In this document: positions 29,101 through 41,100 of the stretch, piece by piece
Position numbering within the stretch: the stretch's first letter is position 1
How the letters are laid out: every line of letters begins with the position of its first letter
Origin: Mesostigma viride
Taxonomy: Eukaryota > Streptophyta > Mesostigmatophyceae > Mesostigmatales > Mesostigmataceae
Length of the DNA: 64,000 bases
Reading direction: 5' to 3'
Assembly (NCBI GenBank): GCA_009746045.1
Contig: RPFO01000156.1
Coordinates: 3,321,318 to 3,385,317 of the forward strand
Notes under the pieces: model-generated
What the model was told of the DNA's origin: nothing
The model's database searches: none
What the model saw: only the letters and a program-made list of their open reading frames with translations
Made by a program: the position numbers and the translations under genes

Positions 29101-32100
29101 TCCACAACCGCTTATTAAACCATTCACCCGCCATCCACCCTGTGCTCCCTCAGTTCAGCATAGTCCACAACCGCTTATTAAACCATTCACCCGCCACCCA
29201 CCTGTGCTCCCTCAGTTCAGCATAGTCCACAACCGCTTATTAAACCATTCACCCGCCACCCACCTGTGCTCCCTCAGTTCAGCATAGTCCACAACCGCTT
29301 ATTAAACCATTCACCCGCCACCCACCCTGTGCTCCCTCAGTTCAGCATAGTCCACAACCGCTTATTAAACCATTCACCCGCCATCCACCCTGTGCTCCCT
29401 CAGTTCAGCATAGTCCACAACCGCTTATTAAACCATTCACCCGCCATCCACCGTGCTCCCTCAGTTCAGCATAGTCCACAACCGCTTATTAAACCATTCA
29501 CCCGCCATCCACCCTGTGCTCCCTCAGTTCAGCATAGTCCACAACCGCTTATTAAACCATTCACCCGCCATCCACCCTGTGCTCCCTCAGTTCAGCATAG
29601 TCCACAACCGCTTATTAAACCATTCACCCGCCATCCACCCTGTGCTCCCTCAGTTCAGCATAGTCCACAACCGCTTATTAAACCATTCACCCGCCATCCA
29701 CCCTGTGCTCCCTCAGTTCAGCATAGTCCACAACCGCTTATTAAACCATTCACCCGCCACCCACCCTGTGCTCCCTCAGTTCAGCATAGTCCACAACCGC
29801 TTATTAAACCATTCACCCGCCATCCACCCTGTGCTCCCTCAGTTCAGCATAGTCCACAACCGCTTATTAAACCATTCACCCGCCATCCACCCTGTGCTCC
29901 CTCAGTTCAGCATAGTCCACAACCGCTTATTAAACCATTCACCCGCCATCCACCCTGTGCTCCCTCAGTTCAGCATAGTCCACAACCGCTTATTAAACCA
30001 TTCACCCGCCATCCACCCTGTGCTCCCTCAGTTCAGCATAGTCCACAACCGCTTATTAAACCATTCACCCGCCATCCACCCTGTGCTCCCTCAGTTCAGC
30101 ATAGTCCACAACCGCTTATTAAACCATTCACCCGCCACCCACCTGTGCTCCCTCAGTTCAGCATAGTCCACAACCGCTTATTAAACCATTCACCCGCCAC
30201 CCACCCTGTGCTCCCTCAGTTCAGCATAGTCCACAACCGCTTATTAAACCATTCACCCGCCACCCACCCTGTGCTCCCTCAGTTCAGCATAGTCCACAAC
30301 CGCTTATTAAACCATTCACCCGCCATCCACCTGTGCTCCCTCAGTTCAGCATAGTCCACAACCGCTTATTAAACCATTCACCCGCCACCCACCCTGTGCT
30401 CCCTCAGTTCAGCATAGTCCACAACCGCTTATTAAACCATTCACCCGCCATCCACCCTGTGCTCCCTCAGTTCAGCATAGTCCACAACCGCTTATTAAAC
30501 CATTCACCCGCCACCCACCGTGTGCTCCCTCAGTTCAGCATAGTCCACAACCGCTTATTAAACCATTCACCCGCCACCCACCCTGTGCTCCCTCAGTTCA
30601 GCATAGTCCACAACCGCTTATTAAACCATTCACCCGCCATCCACCTGTGCTCCCTCAGTTCAGCATAGTCCACAACCGCTTATTAAACCATTCACCCGCC
30701 ACCCACCCTGTGCTCCCTCAGTTCAGCATAGTCCACAACCGCTTATTAAACCATTCACCCGCCATCCACCCTGTGCTCCCTCAGTTCAGCATAGTCCACA
30801 ACCGCTTATTAAACCATTCACCCGCCACCCACCGTGTGCTCCCTCAGTTCAGCATAGTCCACAACCGCTTATTAAACCATTCACCCGCCACCCACCTGTG
30901 CTCCCTCAGTTCAGCATAGTCCACAACCGCTTATTAAACCATTCACCCGCCATCCACCCTGTGCTCCCTCAGTTCAGCATAGTCCACAACCGCTTATTAA
31001 ACCATTCACCCGCCACCCACCTGTGCTCCCTCAGTTCAGCATAGTCCACAACCGCTTATTAAACCATTCACCCGCCACCCACCTGTGCTCCCTCAGTTCA
31101 GCATAGTCCACAACCGCTTATTAAACCATTCACCCGCCACCCACCCTGTGCTCCCTCAGTTCAGCATAGTCCACAACCGCTTATTAAACCATTCACCCGC
31201 CATCCACCGTGTGCTCCCTCAGTTCAGCATAGTCCACAACCGCTTATTAAACCATTCACCCGCCACCCACCGTGTGCTCCCTCAGTTCAGCATAGTCCAC
31301 AACCGCTTATTAAACCATTCACCCGCCATCCACCCTGTGCTCCCTCAGTTCAGCATAGTCCACAACCGCTTATTAAACCATTCACCCGCCATCCACCCTG
31401 TGCTCCCTCAGTTCAGCATAGTCCACAACCGCTTATTAAACCATTCACCCGCCACCCACCCTGTGCTCCCTCAGTTCAGCATAGTCCACAACCGCTTATT
31501 AAACCATTCACCCGCCATCCACCCTGTGCTCCCTCAGTTCAGCATAGTCCACAACCGCTTATTAAACCATTCACCCGCCATCCACCGTGTGCTCCCTCAG
31601 TTCAGCATAGTCCACAACCGCTTATTAAACCATTCACCCGCCACCCACCGTGTGCTCCCTCAGTTCAGCATAGTCCACAACCGCTTATTAAACCATTCAC
31701 CCGCCACCCACCCTGTGCTCCCTCAGTTCAGCATAGTCCACAACCGCTTATTAAACCATTCACCCGCCATCCACCCTGTGCTCCCTCAGTTCAGCATAGT
31801 CCACAACCGCTTATTAAACCATTCACCCGCCACCCACCCTGTGCTCCCTCAGTTCAGCATAGTCCACAACCGCTTATTAAACCATTCACCCGCCATCCAC
31901 CCTGTGCTCCCTCAGTTCAGCATAGTCCACAACCGCTTATTAAACCATTCACCCGCCACCCACCGTGTGCTCCCTCAGTTCAGCATAGTCCACAACCGCT
32001 TATTAAACCATTCACCCGCCACCCACCTGTGCTCCCTCAGTTCAGCATAGTCCACAACCGCTTATTAAACCATTCACCCGCCATCCACCCTGTGCTCCCT

Positions 32101-35100
32101 CAGTTCAGCATAGTCCACAACCGCTTATTAAACCATTCACCCGCCACCCACCGTGTGCTCCCTCAGTTCAGCATAGTCCACAACCGCTTATTAAACCATT
32201 CACCCGCCACCCACCCTGTGCTCCCTCAGTTCAGCATAGTCCACAACCGCTTATTAAACCATTCACCCGCCACCCACCCTGTGCTCCCTCAGTTCAGCAT
32301 AGTCCACAACCGCTTATTAAACCATTCACCCGCCATCCACCGTGTGCTCCCTCAGTTCAGCATAGTCCACAACCGCTTATTAAACCATTCACCCGCCACC
32401 CACCGTGTGCTCCCTCAGTTCAGCATAGTCCACAACCGCTTATTAAACCATTCACCCGCCATCCACCCTGTGCTCCCTCAGTTCAGCATAGTCCACAACC
32501 GCTTATTAAACCATTCACCCGCCACCCACCCTGTGCTCCCTCAGTTCAGCATAGTCCACAACCGCTTATTAAACCATTCACCCGCCATCCACCTTGTGCT
32601 CCCTCAGTTCAGCATAGTCCACAACCGCTTATTAAACCATTCACCCGCCATCCACCGTGTGCTCCCTCAGTTCAGCATAGTCCACAACCGCTTATTAAAC
32701 CATTCACCCGCCATCCACCTTGTGCTCCCTCAGTTCAGCATAGTCCACAACCGCTTATTAAACCATTCACCCGCCATCCACCGTGGGCTCCCGTATCTGC
32801 TATCCGCTGCAGCGGCGGCACGTTTATAATACCATCCCTGTACTGCTAGTTAGGCCACCGAATACCCCCCCCCCCCCCTCAGCTTTCGCTCCCATAGCCG
32901 CTGCAACAGAAGGGCGTCATACACCCATCCATATACCAAGGAGACAACCAGCGCAGGCATCGGCATACGTTACATAAACCACTAAGCCCACCCTGAGCTC
33001 GCGGATCTGCAGGGAGCAGCGGGGCACCCTACACCCAGCAATAAAACAAATGATCCACCACCCACCCTGAGCTCGCGTATCTGCTGCAGCAGCGGCTGCG
33101 TGGCCTGCTCCGCGGCGGCCGCCTTGTCGCGCGCCTCCTTGGCCGCGCGCAGGTTGCGCTCGTTCTCGTCGCGCAAAGTGGCGTTGCTCTCGCGCAGCAG
33201 GTTGAGCTGCTCCACCTGTGCCAGCAGGGCCTGCCAACATGACACAACACAAGCGTGTTGTGGGAAGGCATGACACAGGGGTTGGATGCAAACGTGACGT
33301 AGTGGTTGGGTGGGTAAGAGCTATGGACATGTGGCGCGTATGGAACAGGTGGAGCGGCGGCAGGTTGAATGACTCTACTTGTGCCAGCAGCGCCGGCGAG
33401 GAGCGCTACAAGAGGGGAGCCGAACAAATACTCGACAAGCGATGCAGGGGAAGATAACATCTCCCATCCCCATCGAACACAAAAAGGAAAAAAGAAACGT
33501 GCGTCGGGCAAACGGATCTGAGCGGTGAAACAGGGATACACGTGAGCGGATGAAAGGCATATGGGTGGGGCGTATACAACAGGGGGCCGCGGGTGAGAAG
33601 GCACCACAAGTACCTGGGCAAAATAACAGCAAAAAACAAACTGTTAATAAATCGATCGGGCTATCACCTGGCCTTCCTGCTCGAACAAACTGTTAATCTG
33701 ACATTCTACTATTCTGTCATTTGCATCATACCAACTTTGCCTATGACCCTTTTCACCCGGTCCGGCTCGGCATATTTCAACTTCAATTTCAACAACTACT
33801 AGTGTTATTTCTATCTTAATCTGTGTTATTCATGATTCGCCAGCATCACCCCTCGCCTGCTCTTCCTCATTCTATTATCGTACCATATCATTCTAGATGT
33901 TAAGCATCACCGGGTACACCTGCTGCGCAATTCACATCTACCTCTCTGCTGCTCTAGAATCCTTCGCTTGACACGCCCCCCCTCCCCCTCTCACCTGGTG
34001 CTCCTGCTCGGCCTGCAACCGCGCGTGCGACTGCTGGGCGAGCGCCTGCGCCTGCGCCTTGGCCTCGTCAGCCGCCCTCTGCGCGTGCGCCGCCTTGGCC
34101 GCCAGTCGCTGCTGCTCGTGCTCCGCCAGCGCCAGCTTGCAGGCGAGCGTGTCCCGCTCGTGGCGCAGGAAGCGGATCACCTCCTGCCGTGGATAAAGAC
34201 AAATGAAGGGTGAGGGTGGCAAGCAATCAGGTGAACAAATCCAGGTATCCCAAGACAGGACACGTGTGACAGGTGAGACCTAGACAGGTGCAGGAAGTGG
34301 ATCACCTCACCTTGCCAAGCATCATGGCGGAACGATACGCACTCCTGGCCTACATTTCTCCTCTATGCTCGGTACAGCGTCATCCCCAGCGCGTAAGCTT
34401 GGCCTACACACTCAACAACCCCTGCACGCCCCCCTCCCCCACCAACGACCATGGACATCGCCTGCATCGGCCTGCAGTTTCCTGAATACAAAAACCAATA
34501 AGAGCCACCCATAACATGAATACCCGAGGCTGATCGGGCGAATCGACAAAACATGATTGTGGATGGTTGCATGACTGCAGCTGTATGAAGCAGCTCCCTG
34601 CTGACGACGGCACCGCGTCCCAAGTCGGATTCTCTTTCCTTTGTTATTCTATTTTATTGCGACACCTCAGAATTTTAGACACCTGAGAATTTTTCTTTAT
34701 TTACTTCTTACGTAAGTAATTAATTTGTTTGATCAATGTATCCTCCTACGCACTCATCCTACGCACCTGCACGTCCGGTGACTCGAGCGACAACGAGCCC
34801 TCCTTGCCCGCCCCCTCCCCGCCTGCACTTCCATCCGCCCCCGCCCCCTCCCCTGTCGCCGCCGCTGCCAACTCCGGCACCCCGGCCCCTGCGCCCAGAC
34901 TGGCTGCTGCTGCCGCCCGCGACGCCATCGCGGCCAGCTGGTTGTGGAGGATGCGGTTCTGCTCGTCCAGCTCGGCCGCCCGCTGGTGAGCCGCCTGCTC
35001 CTTGCTGCGCAGCGCCTCGGCTTCCGCCTCCCACGACTTGGTGGCGGATATCTGACGTGTCACATGCGTGGGCAGGGTGCGATAGGGAAGGAAAGGTTTG

Positions 35101-38100
35101 TTAGGAAGCCAAATTTGCTTTGGTGGCGGCGATCTGACGTGTCAGATGTGTGCGTGAGTGTGCCCTGATTAACAGAAGTTGTTATTTTTCACAGGAGCCT
35201 GTCGCTTGGCTGGGCGCGACCTGTGGGTCAAAACGTAGGATAGGCAGGGTCAGATAGGCAGGGTTCAATAGAAAGGGTCAGATAGGCAGGGTTCAATAGA
35301 AAGGGTTAGATAGGCAGGTTCAATAGGGGAGCGACGGTACGACGGTGGAAGCAAGGAAAGCAGCTTGCGTCTAGGCCCATACCCATTCTCCTTCTTTTGC
35401 AGCATACAGTAACTAACATTTCCTGCCAAGTCTTAACGACTGCTGCTCGGCCCTGGGTTTATCGAGCACGTCCCTGTTCATCGGTTAATGCCAAAGAGTA
35501 TTACAGTAAATAAAGAGTATTACAGTAAATAAAGAGTATTGCAGTAAATCAAGAGTATTACAGCAAATCAAGAGTATTACAGCAAATCAAGACTATTACA
35601 GTAAATAAAGAGTACTACTATCACGGTAGCAACTACTCATGACATTACATTACCTGTTCCTTGAGGAGCCCTTAAGTGAGGGCGTCATTATCCGTCTACT
35701 GCTGCCAAATAATCATCAACTACACATATGCTATTTGTCATCTTCTCGGCCTGGAGCCACTCGAACACCCTATTCGCCTACTAGCGCCAAACACCCACTA
35801 ACTAAAGAACAATAACTACGACTACAATTACTGCTGTAGTACTAGTAGTATCGTATTGTCCGCCTTGAGCCCCTCAAGTGCGTCCTATTAATTCTATTTG
35901 TTTGCTGGAAGTATTCCATACCAAACATGCCATGAATTACGTTTTTTTTGTAGTGTAACATTCTTCAGTAAGCTCTAGCAATCCCACCTTGTCGGCCTTG
36001 AGCCCCTCGAGCGTGTCCCGTAGCTCCGCCGCCGCCTTCTCGGCGGACGCGCGCGCCTCGTTGGCCTCGGCAAAGTTCCGGATGTGCTCCGCCAGGTGGA
36101 GTACCTCTCGCTCGTACGACACCTTGGCCTCCCGCCACAGCCGGTGGTACTCCTCCACGTCCTTCTTGAGGGCGGCCTCGCGCTGCTCCGCCTCAGCAAG
36201 GCGTTGCCTGCGAATACGTACGGTAAATATGTACATATTTATACAACATGCAGCAGAAAGTGTTTGTACTAGATAAATAACCGCTGCTCTGCCTCGGCAA
36301 GGCGCTGCCTGCGCAAGAACACACATATGACACACACATGATTATATTACAGAGGTTTACGCTGTGCATGCTTACGTATGCGTTACTGCTTTACTATGCC
36401 TTACTATGCGTGCTTTACTATGCTTCACTATGCGTGCTTATGTATGCTGGTGTCTTGACTTGTTAGTACAGGCAGACTCGCGCTGCTCCCCCTCTACCCG
36501 CCTTTGCCGATAATTATATTTTCAGACAGACCAGCGCATCGTCGCCCCTTCCGGTCAGAAGTTTTTTCTAACTATACAAGTGACAGAAATTGCTATTTTC
36601 TGAAACGGCAAACCCACCGTTGCCCCTCCAGCTCGGCCATTGCCGCGCGGTGCTCCTTCTGCACCCGAGCAATCACCGCCTCACTCTCCCGAATGGCCGC
36701 CGCGTCGGCCGCCGCCTTGTCTGCTGCCAGCCGCTCGGCCGATGCCAGGCGCTCCGACAGGGTGCGGATCTCGGCCTCTGCCGCAGCCAGGGACTTCTCC
36801 GACTGAGGAGCGAGAGGCAAAAAGAGGAATAGGGGGATGGCTCAGTAGCGACGGATAAGCAAGAGGAGAAGGGAATTTACTAAAGCGAGAGGGAAAGGAA
36901 GGGAATTTACTGAAAGGAAAAGGGAGGGAATCACAGTGACTGAGAAGCAAGGGAAGAAGCACAAAGGGAAGTACAGCAGCGACGGGTGCAAGTAGCCCAT
37001 GGTCATGCGCGGAGAAAGAATGGGGACTTGAATACGGGAGGAACGAGGAAGGAAGGAGTAGGGGCCCAGCACCGCAGCGCTAGGTACTTCAATAAGAAAA
37101 AAGGGGGGACACCTCCGACTGAGGACAACACCACGCAACAGGGACAGTAGGGACAGTAGGGACCGTAGGGACCGTAGGGACAATACAGACGACTGTAGGG
37201 ACGATGGGGACAATAGGAACAATAGGGACAACAGGCACATTAGGGACAAAAGGGATGATAGGGGCGATAGGGACAGTAGGGACAATAGGGACGATAGGGA
37301 CAACAGGGACAGAAGGGATAATAGGGACAGAAGGGACAATAGGGACAGAAGGGATAATAGGGACAATAGGGACAATAGGGACAGAAGGGATAATAGGGAC
37401 AACAGGGACAACAGGGACAACAGGGACAACAGGGACAACAGGGACAACAGGGACAACAGGGACAACAGGGACAACAGGGACGACAGGGACGACAGGGACG
37501 ACAGGGACGACAGGGACGACAGGGACGACAGGGACGACAGGGACGACAGGGACGACAGGGACGACAGGGACGACAGGGACGACAGGGACGACAGGGACGA
37601 CAGGGACGACAGGGACGACAGGGACGACAGGGACGACAGGGACGACAGGGACGACAGGGACGACAGGGACGACAGGGACGACAGGGACGACAGGGACGAC
37701 AGGGACGACAGGGACGACAGGGACGACAGGGACGACAGGGACGACAGGGACGACCGGGACGACCGGGACGACCGGGACGACCGGGACGACAGGGACGACA
37801 GGGACGACAGGGACGACAGGGACGACAGGGACGACAGGGACGACAGGGACGACAGGGACGACAGGGACGACAGGGACGACAGGGACGACAGGGACGACAG
37901 GGACGACAGGGACGACAGGGACGACAGGGACGACAGGGACGACAGGGACGACAGGGACGACAGGGACGACAGGGACGACAGGGACGACAGGGACGACAGG
38001 GACGACAGGGACAACAGGGACAACAGGGACAACAGGGACAACAGGGACAACAGGGACAACAGGGACAACAGGGACAACAGGGACAACAGGGACAACAGGG

Positions 38101-41100
38101 ACAACAGGGACAACAGGGACAACAGGGAAAACAGGGACAACAGGGACAACAGGGACAACAGGGACAACAGGGACAACAGGGACAGTGTGCCGGAACACGG
38201 GACTGCCTCAAGAGCCGAGGTGGGATCCCTGACTGAGGCATCCCCAAGGCAGGCCGTTGAACCCGTCGAACGGTTGCATTCAAGCTTGCAGTGCTGGGAG
38301 GACCTCCCAAACCAGAAGCCTGATGTATTATTAGACCTCCCCAAACAGAACCCTAAACAGTAGCCCGATGCATTATTAGACCTCCCTCAACAGAACCCTA
38401 AACAGTAGCCCGATTTATTATTAGACCTCCCTAAGCAGAACCCTAAACAGTAGCCCGATGTATTATTAGACCTCCCTAAACAGAACCCAAAACAGTAGCC
38501 CGATGTATTATTAGACCTCCCTTAACAGAACCCTAAACAGTAGCCCGATGTATTGCAAGAAAAAGGAAGGCAGGAACAACTGAGCAATAGGAAGGCGGCA
38601 ACAACTGAGCCATAGGTGAGGCAAGTAGGGGGAGCGGTCGCCGAGGCCCCTCACCTCGGCCTTGAAGGTGTTGTGGGCAGCGCCCATCTGCTTGAGTGCC
38701 TCCTCGTTGGCTTCTGCGATGGACTTGTACTGGCGCACGCAGGGAGGAGGGAGAGGAGGCCGCGTGGGAGGGCACACAGGGACCCCGTACACAACAAACG
38801 TGAGCATATGTGTGGGCACACTCGAGGACACGCAACCACACATTAGCAGACATCAGCACACATAAGCATGAATGCATGCATGCACTGAGAGATCAGGACA
38901 GATACCCACACAGGAACGGGGTGGGAGAGCTCCTGCAAGAAGACTAGAGAAATGTCAGGTCGACAGACGAGAAGCGAAACAGGCCAGGGAAACAATTAAC
39001 TCTAAAATACTCGATGACTACTCTAAAATACTCTATAACACTACTATAACAATCTAATAAATACTCTAAATACTCTATAAGAAACTCTATGCCCCGCGGA
39101 TGGCAGAAAGCATGGTTTCACGGTGGGGGGCACTCTCCTAACAGGGTAAAACAGGATATGGTCGATATTATCAGCGTGCGGCTATCATATTAACCAAGGT
39201 GGATTAGGAGAGCGTAGACACCAGCGCGTGGCTATTAAACTGGCCAGGGTGCCCTCACAATCCGTACCACTCTGGAAGACGCGGCCCACATCCTTTTTGC
39301 CCAAATAACATGCAGGGGCAGTGCATGCCCACCGGGTGAAAAAAAACGGATCCCACGAACTGCACAGTGATGGCACGCCCAGCATGGGCATGCTGCCACC
39401 TGGCGGCCGCCCACCTGGTCCACGTGTCGTCGCAGCGCGGCCGCGTCCTCCTGCGCCGTGGACAGGTCGTCTTTGAGACGAACAATCTCGGCCGCCAGCG
39501 CCGCCTCGTTGGACACGCCCTTGCCGCCGCTGCTGGCGCCCGCCTCGCCCGCCGCCCCACCATCCGCGCTGCCCCCCGCCAGCACCAGCTGGAGCTTGTC
39601 TTCGGCCTTGGCCAGGCTGGCCTCCAGGGTGGTGACGCGCGCCTGCAGGCAGCGGGGGTGGTGATTGTGAGCGAACGGTTGCGGAAGACATAGCAGCGCG
39701 AACATAAAATACGGGGGCGAATGTACGAAATCCCAACCTTTGTCGTTGATCGCACATGCACAAATCTCAAACTCACCACAACGCCCAACACGTCAGACTT
39801 TTGGGCCTCCGGCAGACTGCCATGCAGATTGGCCCCCCCCCAGAAATGATCACCGCGTCATCCCCCCGACGCAACCATCACTACTGGTTTATGCAAGTTC
39901 TTGCTCGCTCTGCATTCAACAAACCAACGAGGTTCTAAGAGGGTGGCCCAGCCAGCCAACCAGGGATAGGTGCCCTATCCTAGACGATACCATCTAGGAC
40001 AGATAACATCGTGAAATGCGCAAGGGTACGCAGAGACAACCGAACACGGCACTGCGCGCAAAAACAAGCAGCCGCATACCTCAAGCACCAGCAGAACCAA
40101 GACATGCGCCAGCAACAACCAAGACATGTGCCAGCATACCTCGGCGGCAGCCAACCTCTTCTCTCTCTCGGCCAGCTGCTCGCGAGCGTTCGCCAGCATG
40201 GCCGCGGCCTCGTCCGCCTTGCTCTGCACCAGCGCTGTGCGCTCCGCCCCCGCCGTCACCGCAGCCGACGCCCTCTCGCGCTCTGCCTCTGCCTCCTTCT
40301 TGGCAGCCGCCCACTCGGTCTGGAGCCGCTGCACCTCGGTGACCAATCGCAGCCGCTCCCGCGACGCCTCGTCCTGAGGGGGGGGGAAGGGGGGGGAGGG
40401 AGACAAGATTTGGGGGGGGGAACGCATGTCAGCAGAATAGGGGGGGAATGGGGAAGAGGCCCGGGGGAGGAAAGAGGCGGCGAATGGAGGAACAGGGGGG
40501 GGAGCGGGAGAGGGGGGGGGTGGAGAAGGGGGAGAGGCAGAGCAGCAGTAAGTGGACGAGGTGGCAGAAAAGAGGGGAAACTGCCAGGCATGGGATGCCT
40601 AGTGCCAAAAGTCCTGTGCCGGGTGCCACGTGTTAATAAGACATTGATGCGCTTCCCAGAAAGCTCTCCCTTCTCCCATGTCATCGACAGTCTACAAATG
40701 GCCATTGCTGCATTACAGTAAGCGAGACACTGCGCCCACGCACGTAGCGGTACACACGCATCGCCAGGAGCGGGGCGCAAGCAGCAAAGGGCCCCCTACC
40801 TGCCGCGCCTGCTGCACCTCCTGCTGCGCGTCCAGGGACGCCTGCAGGCGGTTGTTCTCCACAGACAGGGACTCGGCGGTCGTGCGCGCCCGCTCCTCTG
40901 CGGCCGCCAGCAGAGACTTCTCCGCCTCCAGAGTGGCCGCCTGCGTGCGCGAGTGGGTTGGGAGATGCGTGCAGGAATGGGGCAGGCATTCCAAGCGGGC
41001 ACAAGAGATGTCATCGTAGTACACAGACGATTGACCAGCAATCCATGCACATCCCAGCGTGGCCGCCTGCGTGCGCGGGCGCAAGTGGTCAGGTGTGTGG

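Noticed and set aside
5619-32792. CRISPR array
   Set aside because: Head-to-tail units with no unique spacers, in a eukaryotic intron.
5560-32829. Dozens of plus-strand reading frames with the repeat peptide [20 protein letters not shown]
   Set aside because: They exist only because the unit is 63 bp. The frame breaks at every 62- or 61-bp unit, all frames give the same words, and the region is inside an intron of NUA on the other strand.
36274-36320. Alternative start of exon 16
   Set aside because: It has a good acceptor, but the frame hits a stop (TAG) after about 12 codons and there is no donor.
36842-38344. Frames of PVVPVV, GTTGTT, LSSLSS and CRPCRP repeats
   Set aside because: Product of the 9-bp array in NUA intron 14.
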